This document shows, piece after piece, positions 1 through 8,474 of a stretch of DNA of 44,254 nt (positions are counted from its first letter, which is position 1; each line of letters starts with the position of its first letter). This stretch comes from a virus. Below the pieces are notes generated by a model, which was not told the DNA's origin, did not search any database, and saw only the letters and a program-made list of their open reading frames with translations. Both the position numbers and the translations under genes were made by a program. Location of the stretch: the IMG/VR virus record IMGVR_UViG_3300008117_006598, positions 1-44,254 of that record, one strand, 5' to 3'.

Positions 1-306
1 TTACAATACCCAGATTATTATAGTATAACATCTTTACCTGATGAATTAAAAGAAAAAGCAAAACAACACTGGACTTTATACAAAGAAGAATTTCAAAAAT
101 TAGGATGTAACTCTTACATGGAAGAAGAATTTGACAAAGTTCTTAAATATATAGATTTGGAAGAAAGTTATTACACTCATTCATCAAAGGAAGCACGAAT
201 GAAAATCTTTATAGATCAATCACATAAAATTGATGAAATAAGAAATGAAAGCACTGGAGATATAATCCCAGAACTATTACCATGGTTTACAAAAAAATAT
301 GAATAA
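1..306 (+). CDS. Radical-SAM protein, C-terminal end only (cut by window edge)
   Basis: The frame is open from base 1, so this is the last 101 residues of a longer protein whose start lies outside the window. An internal ATG at 118 gives a 62-aa reading, but the frame continues upstream without a stop. The visible part resembles the C-termini of the other radical-SAM proteins here: a helical stretch, then an acidic/aromatic patch and a closing IIPELLPWF, comparable with VFPEF in the 455-aa paralogue at 3966-5333. The cluster-binding core is not visible. It overlaps the next gene by 8 nt (299-306), which indicates translational coupling. Seen: the open frame and the end motif. Inferred: the family assignment, from similarity to neighbours. 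Confidence 0.6.
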   Translation, partial: LQYPDYYSITSLPDELKEKAKQHWTLYKEEFQKLGCNSYMEEEFDKVLKYIDLEESYYTHSSKEARMKIFIDQSHKIDEIRNESTGDIIPELLPWFTKKYE

Positions 307-1483
307 TTTTTGTACTATGCCTTTTAATAGTCTTGAAGTAAGTCCAGACGGAACTGTTAAAGTATGTTGTAAAATTGATAAGGATCTTGAAAAAACATCA
401 AAAATCAAATTTAATGTTTTAAATGACAAAATTGAAGAAATATGGAATTCTGATGATTTAAATAATTTACGTCAACAATTTATTAACAACGAAAAACCCA
501 TTGACTGTAATAAATGTTGGATTGAAGAAAGTTCAGGATTAAAAAGTTTAAGGCTACAAACTATAAATCAGGTATATGATTTACGGAAACCTAAAATTTC
601 TTACTTAAGTTTAAAATTATCCAACAAGTGTAATTTAGCCTGTAGAATTTGTAACCCTACTTTAAGTAGTGTTTGGCAAAATCATTTTGACAAACTAAAT
701 TTAGAACTAACACCTGAACATACATTTAAAACTATTAAATTAGAAAAATTTTCAGGAGATAACCTTCAATCATTACATGAAGCTAGTTCTAATTTACAAC
801 ATTTATTATTATATGGCGGAGAACCTTTAATAAATGAAGAAGTACTAAATTATTTAACATATTTGGTAGACAATAAAATTTCTAGTCAGATTATTTTAAC
901 TCTAAACACGAACGGAACAGTTTATTCTGATGAACTGATAGATCAATTCAAAAAATTTAAAAGAGTAAATTTGTTTTTAAGTATTGATGATGTTGATAAA
1001 AGATTTGAGTATCAACGTTGGCCAGCAAAATGGTCAAAAATTGAGAGCAATTTAAAAAAATATTCTGCGTTAAATGATAACATACATGTAAAATTTTATC
1101 CATCTATAAGTATTTTAAATATAACAGATTTAGGAGAAACTCTAGATAAACTTTCATCTTATGGCATTCCTATAACTTTTAATAATATTATACATGAACC
1201 TAAAATATTAAGTATAAGAAATTTACCAATAAAATTAAAAATAAAAATAATTTCTTATTTAGAATCATTAAATTTTGACAGTTTTCTACTAGACAAGGGT
1301 TATGAAAACCCTAAAGAAGCTTTAATAAACTTTATTAATTTAGACAATGAGTTTGAATTAGATTTATCAGAAGAAAATTATCTTAATAAGATAGTTAATT
1401 ACTTGGATATACATGACAATTTCAGAGGTACGAAACTTAGTGAATATATACCAAACTTATGGAACAATATAAACGAAAAATAA
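299..1483 (+). CDS. Radical-SAM enzyme with N-terminal SPASM-like domain
   Basis: A 394-aa protein. Residues 1-85 look like a SPASM/twitch auxiliary iron-sulfur domain: an FC near the start, then SPDGTVKVCC, then a stretch rich in N, D and L leading to DCNKCW. The radical-SAM core follows, with the CX3CX2C cluster motif in SNKCNLACRICNP (about residues 108-120) and the glycine motif YGGEPL about 60 residues later. Radical-SAM enzymes use a 4Fe-4S cluster to cleave S-adenosylmethionine and start radical chemistry. SPASM members often modify peptides, but the substrate here is unknown. All key residues are present and it looks functional. It starts inside the preceding gene and ends 2 nt before the stop of an oppositely oriented radical-SAM gene. 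Confidence 0.9.
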   Translation: MNNFCTMPFNSLEVSPDGTVKVCCKIDKDLEKTSKIKFNVLNDKIEEIWNSDDLNNLRQQFINNEKPIDCNKCWIEESSGLKSLRLQTINQVYDLRKPKISYLSLKLSNKCNLACRICNPTLSSVWQNHFDKLNLELTPEHTFKTIKLEKFSGDNLQSLHEASSNLQHLLLYGGEPLINEEVLNYLTYLVDNKISSQIILTLNTNGTVYSDELIDQFKKFKRVNLFLSIDDVDKRFEYQRWPAKWSKIESNLKKYSALNDNIHVKFYPSISILNITDLGETLDKLSSYGIPITFNNIIHEPKILSIRNLPIKLKIKIISYLESLNFDSFLLDKGYENPKEALINFINLDNEFELDLSEENYLNKIVNYLDIHDNFRGTKLSEYIPNLWNNINEK

Positions 1484-1485
1484 TT

Positions 1486-2382
1486 TTAACCATTTGCTTG
1501 TGTTTTGCATAAATTATAAAAATTTTGAAGTTCAGGATAATAATCTAATACATCTACGTTTCTTCTAACCTTCATTTGTTCAACAAAATTGTACCAATGT
1601 GTCCTACTTTCAATATCATATTGACTTCTATACTCAGCACTTACTGATTCTGTGAGATTATTTAATAAATCACGGTTATAACTTACCCAAGAGCCGTGTG
1701 CAACGGTTCCTGTTCTAGACATTAATCTCCTAAGTTGTTTGTCATTTTTTTCAGCACAGATTTCTATATATTCTCTAGCTTGATCTAAATATTTACCAAA
1801 GTCACAAGTTAATACGTGGGGATTATGATGTCTGGGAAAACTCACAACATTTTTCATTAATCCTATCTCAAAATCAAATTCATTTATTAAAGAATTAGTC
1901 CAATGAATAAATTCCGGTAAACTAGATACACTAAAACTATTTAAGGCCATTTGAAATCCCATACCAAAATTATTTTCATTTAATCCGTATTTTTCTCTTT
2001 CACTTAAGATTCGGCGAATATTACCCTCAAAACGATTCCAATCTAAACCATACCGTATATACTCGGCTTTTTTACCCAATGCTTCAATGCTAGGTTGAAG
2101 TCGTAGAAACATGTACTTAGTAAGTTCAGGTAAAAGACTTAAAAATCTATCCATTTGAATTTGTTTTGTATTCATGTTTGATAATACACCTAATTCAACG
2201 TGTTTGTCTTTTTTACCTAAATCCTTGTAAGCATGTGTCAACTTTTCAATAACGTCATAAAATTTAGGCATATAGGTCGGTTCACCTCCAAGAATATTAA
2301 TAACTTTACCTGTATGGCGACCAACGTCATAAAACCACTCCCAAAATACTTTTTCTAATTTTTCTGGCGCTACAGATTTCAA
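1486..2382 (-). pseudogene. C-terminal fragment of a broken radical-SAM gene
   Basis: About 297 residues corresponding to the second part of a radical-SAM/SPASM protein. They start at EKVFWEWF and run through the intact glycine motif ILGGEPTY to a conserved end with MKVRRNVDVLDYYPEL. The only available start is a TTG at 2382, which falls inside the end of the N-terminal fragment in another frame. Compared with the intact paralogue at 3966-5333, about 45 residues holding the CX3CX2C cluster motif are missing between the two fragments, and the frame is lost at the join (about 2375-2385). Without that motif the enzyme cannot bind the SAM cluster. Seen: the two frames and the missing motif. Inferred: deletion from an ancestor like the paralogue. 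A metagenomic assembly error is the alternative. Confidence 0.8.
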
Positions 2383-2947
2383 TCATATCAGGGTTGTCTG
2401 CCCGCAAGAAAGGATGATTAAAAGGTAATTCATCTACTGTTTTAGGCATTTTATCTTGATACCACTTTTGTGTATCTCTAACTAAAAAAGGATATGCTTT
2501 ATTAGTTGTAATCATATGACGATGTACAAAATCTCGCAATCCTCCCCGAGGTGAAGAAGAATTATTCCATTCAAGCCTAACACATGATTCACAATCAACG
2601 TGCGTTATACCTAATAATTTCTCTCGGCGTCGATCTTGCTCATAAGGCAAATTTTGTATAGCATCAATTCCGTAAGTATCTAAATCTTCATTTGTTATTA
2701 CCTGTTTAGGTACTCTACAGCATGTTCTAATATGCCCACTCATCAAATTGACGATTGGATAATCCCATTTAAATCTACAAATTACGTTACTAGGATCAAC
2801 CTTTGCAGGAAACGTAGGTTCTTCCATAAAAGTTTTTAATGGTGGAACAGCCACATGTTCTGTTGTTTGATATGTTAATTCGTCTTGTAATTTTGGTTGT
2901 TCAATTATTTCCCAAAATTTCTTAGTTCCAAAGATATTCGTATTCAT
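2327..2947 (-). pseudogene. N-terminal fragment of a broken radical-SAM gene
   Basis: A 206-residue fragment. It has a roughly 50-residue N-terminal extension, then a SPASM-like cysteine domain (CRFKWDYP, IRTCC and CESCVRLE), then a linker ending in PDMIEI. In relatives the radical-SAM cluster motif follows within about 10 residues. Here the frame instead runs into about 16 unrelated residues and stops. The remaining protein continues in another frame (1486-2382). The start overlaps the end of the upstream gene by 26 nt, so the operon arrangement is normal and only the internal segment is missing. The fragment may still be translated but would be inactive. Confidence 0.8.
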
Positions 2948-3509
2948 TAAAAATTGACCTATAATTTATGTTTCTTCTGGTGCTTAGTTTATCTAACTCA
3001 CTAAGTAAAACTTGATGTTTTTCAGAATGTTTTAATTTATGAAAATTAAAACTGTTTTTTAAACTTTCTAAAAAATTAATATATTTTCTATGATTTTTAT
3101 TTTGTAATACAGAGATACATTGATTAACGTAATACTCACCCATAGTAGTATCCATTAAATCAATATGCAAATAATTTGGATATGTTACTATGTTTCCATG
3201 TATGTCAAACAAAGTATTATATTTACGCTCCAAATCTAATACTAACTGTAAGTGTTCTGCAAGTGAGGATAAACATAGTAAATTTATTGTGGTAATATTC
3301 GTAATTTTTATACCTTTTATTTGAGCAAGCTCATTTAAATTTTTCACAAATCTTGGATAATTTAAACCAGAACGAATAAACTCTGCTCGTTCTCCAACTG
3401 ATTCCATGGATACATTTATATTGAATTCAATTTTATGTTTATACCTATCTATGGTATTGCAAAATTTTTCAAAAAACTTATCTTTGGTATAATAAATCAC
3501 CAAATTCAT
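2922..3509 (-). pseudogene. C-terminal fragment of a second broken radical-SAM gene
   Basis: About 195 codons. From KDKFFEKFCNTID onward it aligns by eye with the second half of the radical-SAM core of the 455-aa neighbour, including the shared pattern VSMESVGERAEFIRSGL, and it ends with a typical STRRNINYRSIF tail. The first residues come from reading the end of the N-terminal fragment in another frame. The block with the glycine motif (GGEP) and the strand after it, about 65-75 residues in the paralogue, is absent. The join lies near 3480-3490. Seen: overlapping frames and the absent GGEP. Inferred: an internal deletion of roughly 200 nt that also shifted the frame. Confidence 0.8.
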
Positions 3510-3969
3510 TACTATTGCTATTAATAGGAATATACTTTTTTATATCTCCGTGTGTTTCTTTTTCAATTTGCCATTGACTGCTAAATTCTTCGTTACAGTA
3601 TATGCATTTCAAATCGCAATAATTATCTAACTGAATATCAAGATCATTGGGATTATGAGACTCAATTAAATTTTTATTACTAATCTTATCAAAGTGTTTA
3701 TGCCAGCTATTTGAACCGTCCCTAAAACTTTGTATACCAGAACTTTCAAGATTCCAGCAATAGTTACATCGTTCTGGTTTAGATCCTAGTAACATTTCAT
3801 TACGGGCGTCTTTTATTACGTCCAAATTTAAAAAAACTTCTTCTTTATATTTTTTTAAATCTTCATCTTGTAATTGAATAGATGGTGTTTTACAACAAGT
3901 TCTTACCCTAGTTTTTGCTAAATCAACTATTGGGTAATTCCAAAGTCTCGAACAGAGAAATTCACTCAT
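3478..3969 (-). pseudogene. N-terminal fragment of a second broken radical-SAM gene
   Basis: A 163-residue fragment carrying the complete first half of the enzyme. The SPASM-like cysteines are present (VRTCCKTP and CNYCWNLES). An intact radical-SAM cluster motif follows in NYCDLKCIYCNEEFSSQW. The frame then stops shortly after PINSNSNEFGDLL. The rest of the enzyme continues in a different frame at 2922-3509 after a missing segment. Its ATG overlaps the stop of the 455-aa gene (ATGA at 3966-3969), so it was translationally coupled to that gene. This break removes a different part of the enzyme from the break in the next gene, so one event copied between paralogues cannot explain both. Confidence 0.8.
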
Positions 3970-5333
3970 AATGTTCCCTTCTCATTTGTCTGAGTAATTT
4001 TAGTCTCACCCAATTTATAAAAAGATTCGAATTCTGGAAAAACTTGTAGTATATTAGTTTTTCGGCGATCATCTAATTTTTTTGTATAATTATAAAACCT
4101 TTCTGCGTCCTGCAAACTTTCATTTAATGGTTTATCTTTGTCTATAGACTCTTTAACCGACTTTAGCCACACTAAAAAAGCTTTATAAGAATGTTTTTTA
4201 TTGTCATTGATTTGATAATTTTCATTTAAATCTGTAACTATTTCTATGCACTTGTCAAAATAAATTGCAAACTCTTTTGGAGCAATCATAGGACTTTGTT
4301 CAATTGGATGAGTTACTATATTATGGTGAATGGTCATAAACTTATATTTTTTACAAAGGTTAGCAAAATATTCCAAATACAAATGAAATCTAGGAATTGA
4401 TAATAAATTTAAACATGGCAAAAATGCTAAAGTTACGTTAGTATTGGCAAGTAAATATTCTATGTTTTTAGACCATCTTTCCCACTTAACTCCATTACGT
4501 ATGTATTCTAAATCTTTGCCAATATTTTCTCCGCTAATTTGAATAACTATTTCAAAATATTTTTCTAATTTAGGAATATAATCTAAAAATTTTTGAAAAT
4601 AGGCAACAGGTGTATTAAGGTTACTAGTTATACAAAGCTCCATTTTTTCAATTTTTGTATAAGATGATACTTTATCGTGAATTTTAATTATTTGATCTAA
4701 ACATTCATACAATTCCTCAATAATTAATGGCTCTCCTCCTATAAAACCAAATCTTTTATTAGTGAAAATTGCTTTATTTTCATACCATAACCAAAATAAT
4801 TGCTCTGCTTTATGATTTCTATTATCTTGATTAGTATATGACCAATGTACTTCGTTATGTTTCTTTTTTTCGCTATACCATTGAGTGCTATAAAACTCAC
4901 TGCAATACGTACATTTAGCATCACAAGTATTATTTAAAACTATTTCAATTACATTTGAGTAGTTGCTTTTTTCTAAATTGGGGACATTTTTATATTCATC
5001 AAAACTCAAATGAATATTATTTTTTATGACTTCGTTATTTTTTGCCATAAAATGCATAAATTTACTGTCACTTCTAGAACTTTTATATCCTGCATCCTCT
5101 AGTTGCCAACAGGTGTTACAATCAGAATGTTTTACATCATTTAATAAAGCTTTTCTTCTTTCGACAAAAGCCGGATGGTTCGAAAAAAAATCCGTACCTA
5201 ATTCATCTAATAATTTATCATCTATGGAAATTTTTGGGGTCCTACAGCAATAACCAAATTGGTTAGAAAACATAAAGAACATAGGATAATCCCATGCCAT
5301 ATGGCACATAGTTTTTGTTTTATTTTCAATCAT
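3966..5333 (-). CDS. Radical-SAM enzyme with N-terminal SPASM-like domain
   Basis: A 455-aa intact enzyme and the best reference for its two broken neighbours. The N-terminal cysteine domain has MCHMAWDYP, FGYCCRTP and CNTCWQLED within the first 80 residues. The radical-SAM core begins near residue 130, with NNTCDAKCTYCSEFYSTQW giving the CX3CX2C motif, and FIGGEPLI follows about 60 residues later. The C-terminus ends in DDRRKTNILQVFPEF. The reaction and substrate are unknown. SPASM-type enzymes in cellular genomes often modify ribosomal peptides or sugars. The gene overlaps both neighbours by 4 nt (ATGA), so this is a translationally coupled operon. No key residue is missing. Confidence 0.92.
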   Translation of the reverse strand: MIENKTKTMCHMAWDYPMFFMFSNQFGYCCRTPKISIDDKLLDELGTDFFSNHPAFVERRKALLNDVKHSDCNTCWQLEDAGYKSSRSDSKFMHFMAKNNEVIKNNIHLSFDEYKNVPNLEKSNYSNVIEIVLNNTCDAKCTYCSEFYSTQWYSEKKKHNEVHWSYTNQDNRNHKAEQLFWLWYENKAIFTNKRFGFIGGEPLIIEELYECLDQIIKIHDKVSSYTKIEKMELCITSNLNTPVAYFQKFLDYIPKLEKYFEIVIQISGENIGKDLEYIRNGVKWERWSKNIEYLLANTNVTLAFLPCLNLLSIPRFHLYLEYFANLCKKYKFMTIHHNIVTHPIEQSPMIAPKEFAIYFDKCIEIVTDLNENYQINDNKKHSYKAFLVWLKSVKESIDKDKPLNESLQDAERFYNYTKKLDDRRKTNILQVFPEFESFYKLGETKITQTNEKGTL

Positions 5334-6376
5334 TTTCTATCACCGAATAATATATAATCTTCTTTAGTGTAGCCCTCCATTATTTCAGAGCCTGATCCTT
5401 CTTTTGGACCACTAGTTTTATTTGCTAAACTTCCTCTAATTGGTACTATTGCCCAAGTGCAGTAATCAGTAAAGAAAGGAATATTTTTAAGTTCTTCTTC
5501 AAGTAATAATGTTTCTTCTCTGTTGTGCGGGGCCATCATAAATTTAACTTCAAGGTGTCCTAAATTTCCATGTGTAACTTTTTCTTCTGTTACGGCTCTT
5601 ACTACATTTACAAATTTTTGCCTGTCGTAAAATTCAAAATGCACACTTAAATTTAAGTCACCGTAGTGAATGATTTCTCTATAATAATCTGGCAATCTTG
5701 AACCATTACTATGTAGACTTATGTGGTGTCCACATGTATTAAGATAACGTAACCAATCTAAGAAATGTTTATTTGTTGTAGGTTCCCCACCCGAAATAAT
5801 AAAGTTTACTTGTTGCCCTTTAATAAACTTATCTTCTATTAATCTAGTAGCTTTCATTAATTCTTCTAAGCTTTTATGAGGGTCAGTGTTATTGTGTATC
5901 CAAGGCCAACAATAGCTACAATCATAGTTGCAACGTCTGCCTATTTCCCAGTAAACTTGTTTTTGATTACTAGCATGAGTTCTCTCCATTGCAACAAACT
6001 CTACTAAATCATTATTTCTTAATTCTAATTCTGTATGTAAATCTTGACCACGCCTTAACTTATCTTTAAATTCTATTTTTTGTATTTTAGGTATAAAAAG
6101 ATCGGCACCGCAACTACAAGTTTTTTTGTTACAATCTATCCAATTGTCAGATACAGAAAAATCTTCCCATACATTTCCTAATCGTCCCCCTACCCGACAA
6201 CTAGCAGTCCAAACATAACCATCCATATCAATATATAAATTGTCTACACCAGCGCCGCATTTCCATCCATATAGGTAATTTGCTTTTTGTCCCACTAATT
6301 CATCAGTTGACCAATCTCTCCATTGTCCATCTTTGCTATAAGTTCTAATTGGTTTGCCGGGTGTTATGTCTGCCAT
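5330..6376 (-). CDS. Radical-SAM enzyme with N-terminal SPASM-like domain, divergent type
   Basis: A 348-aa enzyme more distant from the other five. The N-terminal 120 residues have the SPASM layout: KCGAG, then IDMDGYVWTASC, RLGNVWE and a CNKKTCSCG cysteine group. The radical-SAM core follows, with RRCNYDCSYCWPW (CX3CX2C) near residue 150 and IISGGEPTT near residue 195. It looks complete. The ATG at 6376 is preceded by AAGG about 8 nt upstream. That upstream region lies inside a 75-bp tandem duplication. It is the first gene of the minus-strand radical-SAM set, and its stop overlaps the start of the next gene. The substrate is unknown. Confidence 0.9.
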   Translation of the reverse strand: MADITPGKPIRTYSKDGQWRDWSTDELVGQKANYLYGWKCGAGVDNLYIDMDGYVWTASCRVGGRLGNVWEDFSVSDNWIDCNKKTCSCGADLFIPKIQKIEFKDKLRRGQDLHTELELRNNDLVEFVAMERTHASNQKQVYWEIGRRCNYDCSYCWPWIHNNTDPHKSLEELMKATRLIEDKFIKGQQVNFIISGGEPTTNKHFLDWLRYLNTCGHHISLHSNGSRLPDYYREIIHYGDLNLSVHFEFYDRQKFVNVVRAVTEEKVTHGNLGHLEVKFMMAPHNREETLLLEEELKNIPFFTDYCTWAIVPIRGSLANKTSGPKEGSGSEIMEGYTKEDYILFGDRK

Positions 6377-6525
6377 GTGTTTACCTTAATAATTCTATAT
6401 TTAATTTACTGTTACCAACCTTCTAATTTTCTAATTACATCTATTTCTTTTGTGTTTACCTTAATAATTCTATATTTAATTTACTGTTACCAACCTTCTA
6501 ATTTTCTAATTACATCTATTTCTTT
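6376..6525. repeat. Exact 75-bp tandem duplication
   Basis: Bases 6376-6450 are repeated base for base at 6451-6525, and base 6526 also matches. The unit holds the last 12 codons and stop of the upstream 308-aa gene and the whole spacer up to the ATG of the 348-aa radical-SAM gene. That spacer includes the ribosome-binding site and a TTAAATA element (minus strand, 6398-6404 and 6473-6479). The copy next to the 308-aa gene (6487-6525) is the coding one. The other copy leaves a dead gene end at 6412-6450. Identity over 75 bp in a fast-changing phage genome implies a recent event, or an assembly artefact. Confidence 0.95.
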
Positions 6526-7413
6526 TACTAAAGGTCCTAAATTATGTCTACTAGTGTTATAATGTCTTTTGAAAAATTTACTTTGCTCTGCACTAAGCAC
6601 ACACATAGGTAATCCCAATTTATTTTGTAATGCTTCACCTATTTCTTCATTAATATTTTTAGCAGAAGTTTCCCATAATTCAACAAATGTATCAAAGTCT
6701 TGAACTTTATTGTAATCCCAATCAGTAAGCATAGTCATGTAAGTGCCTAAACGGGCACCATATATTGCATAATTGCCGTTCTCAACATCCGCACCCACAT
6801 TATGCCAAACTGTAAGATTATCTAAGTTTCTACTAGCAACACTTTGCTTGAACTTTTCTACTGTAGGTTTCTCTCCATTTACCAAACACATCTTCACGCC
6901 CTCACGAAAGCCAGCTCTCCAAGCTTGAAATGGTGTGTAATTAGGATATGTTGTGCTATAGCAATCATACATACTCCAATACAGTCCATTTGTATAATCT
7001 AAACAAAAATCAACTGTAGTGACATTATTACCATCACTAGCTTCATGAGTTTTCATAGTCTCTACATACGTTTTAGTCCAACTACTGATGCCACCGTTAC
7101 CATACTGCAATCCATTAATAATATTTCTAGCTCTCCAACGATATTGTGCTTGTTGATAACTTTCATCTTTATCCGTAAAATCTAATGTCAAATTAAAAAA
7201 ATCAAAGTCTGGAAGATTATCTCCATCAATTAATATAAATCTTTCAGTGTCAGATTCCTCAGCAGCAGCTTTATGTGCTGCATCACTACCTTTAACACCG
7301 TCAACTCTACGTGCCCAAGGAACCATGTTTTTAATTTTAACCCAAAATTCTTCTTTTTGTGGTTCATCGTAACTAAGGTAAATACAATCTAGGTCTGCAA
7401 TATCAATCTTCAT
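6487..7413 (-). CDS. Glycosyltransferase-like protein, phage type
   Basis: A 308-aa protein. The N-terminal half has the character of a GT-A glycosyltransferase: a hydrophobic strand ending in an acidic motif, RFILIDGDNLPDFDFF (about residues 58-73), which resembles a DXD nucleotide-sugar/metal site. A distinctive central block follows (TVWHNVGADVENGNYAIYGARLG, quoted in two parts: TVWHNVGADVENG and NYAIYGARLG). No signal peptide or membrane segment is seen. The donor and acceptor are unknown. It is co-directional with two other glycosyltransferase-like genes and the radical-SAM genes, and it overlaps the 95-aa gene upstream by 11 nt. Its last 12 codons are duplicated downstream by the 75-bp repeat. 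Glycosyltransferase is a family-level inference from the DXD context. Confidence 0.6.
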   Translation of the reverse strand: MKIDIADLDCIYLSYDEPQKEEFWVKIKNMVPWARRVDGVKGSDAAHKAAAEESDTERFILIDGDNLPDFDFFNLTLDFTDKDESYQQAQYRWRARNIINGLQYGNGGISSWTKTYVETMKTHEASDGNNVTTVDFCLDYTNGLYWSMYDCYSTTYPNYTPFQAWRAGFREGVKMCLVNGEKPTVEKFKQSVASRNLDNLTVWHNVGADVENGNYAIYGARLGTYMTMLTDWDYNKVQDFDTFVELWETSAKNINEEIGEALQNKLGLPMCVLSAEQSKFFKRHYNTSRHNLGPLVKEIDVIRKLEGW

Positions 7414-7690
7414 ATAATTTTAATTTCCATTTTTTTGAATTTGGTTCAGTTGAAATAATACTAACGTCCTCTGTACTACAACTAGTACCTTCTTCTGAAA
7501 CTACTAATTTTGAAATAAGTGACTTTTTAAAAATTTTTACTATTTTACCTTCAACTACTTTTATATCACTTCTACCTTCTGCGTATGTCTGCTGATCTAT
7601 TACAATATAATTTCCTTCTGGTTTTTCACAGGTGTAAAAAAGAACCTTTCCGTGTTCATCGTAATAAAGTCTATATTCAAGCGAATTCAT
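7403..7690 (-). CDS. Small conserved-looking phage protein, unknown function
   Basis: A 95-aa protein, not recognised with certainty. The N-terminal half (YRLYYDEHGKVLFYTCE, then GNYIVIDQQTYAEGR) looks like a small beta-rich fold. A short lysine-rich tail ends in KKWKLKLYED. It has three cysteines and no signal peptide or membrane segment. It sits between two glycosyltransferase-like genes and overlaps both (14 nt and 11 nt), so it belongs to the same transcription and translation unit. It could be an accessory factor of those enzymes or a substrate of the nearby radical-SAM enzymes. Neither is shown by the sequence. Confidence 0.7.
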   Translation of the reverse strand: MNSLEYRLYYDEHGKVLFYTCEKPEGNYIVIDQQTYAEGRSDIKVVEGKIVKIFKKSLISKLVVSEEGTSCSTEDVSIISTEPNSKKWKLKLYED

Positions 7691-8474
7691 GTTCTAGTTT
7701 TTCAGAAAAAGTTTTGACATGATAATGAAACGGATATACTTGTGTAAAGGTATTAACTCTTAAACTTTTTTTAGAGATTTCATAAACTAATTCTTTAGTC
7801 CAATCTTCTGTTTTTAAGTCGTTTATAAATTGTTTCATGTGTACCATACTCATACCAGACCAATTTGGCATAGTAGTTTTTTCAATTCCATATATGTTAC
7901 ATGCAATAGCATATGCCCAGTCAGTAGTAACTAGTTCATTAGGGTCACATTTAAGAACCTGTTTAAAATCATCCCAATTTTCAAAAATAGTTTTTATTGA
8001 TTTAAAAAACATTTCAGAAAAATCACATTTTTTAAAATATGTAATTGCATTATATACATCAGGTAGTTGATTATTATCAATAAATGCTCTGTAGAATCTA
8101 TTCGATGATATGTCACCTTTGTAATTTCTTATACTAGAGCATACTACTAGTTCTCTATTTTTTAAAACTCGCCACCAATAATCTATGTTTACAGGAATAA
8201 ACATATCTGCTTCAAGTTTAATTGTATATTTGTAAGGACTAGCCTCATATACTTGCCAATCATTAACTAATTTCCAATCACTATTAGGCGCAAGATCACC
8301 GTAAGGTAGAGCAATAACATAATCAAAATATTTACTATGCTCTACATCATCTGATATTAAAGAAATACTAGCATTTGGCATAACTTTTTTAACACTATAA
8401 GCTAACATTTCAGCACACTTAACATAGTCAACAGATTTAGTATTTTGTGCCAAAACCACAAATCCTTCATTCAT
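7677..8474 (-). CDS. Glycosyltransferase-like protein (GT-A type)
   Basis: A 265-aa protein with GT-A features. The N-terminal strand GFVVLAQNTKSVDYVKCAEM opens the nucleotide-binding fold. LISDDVEH ends the second strand. YTIKLEADMFIP (around residue 85-96) supplies a DXD-like acidic motif (EAD). TTDWAYAIACNIYG lies in the second half. It is a paralogue of the next upstream gene: both share the opening ...VDYVK-A pattern and the D..AxAIA block. The family normally transfers a sugar from a nucleotide donor. The acceptor is unknown, and a virion protein, DNA or host glycan are all possible. The start at 8474 overlaps the end of the upstream gene by 8 nt. Confidence 0.65.
   Translation of the reverse strand: MNEGFVVLAQNTKSVDYVKCAEMLAYSVKKVMPNASISLISDDVEHSKYFDYVIALPYGDLAPNSDWKLVNDWQVYEASPYKYTIKLEADMFIPVNIDYWWRVLKNRELVVCSSIRNYKGDISSNRFYRAFIDNNQLPDVYNAITYFKKCDFSEMFFKSIKTIFENWDDFKQVLKCDPNELVTTDWAYAIACNIYGIEKTTMPNWSGMSMVHMKQFINDLKTEDWTKELVYEISKKSLRVNTFTQVYPFHYHVKTFSEKLEHEFA

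Noticed and set aside
6323-6562. Plus-strand 79-codon frame with an internal repeat
   Set aside because: It lies antisense to two genes, and its repeat comes only from the 75-bp DNA duplication. No ribosome-binding site or family resemblance.
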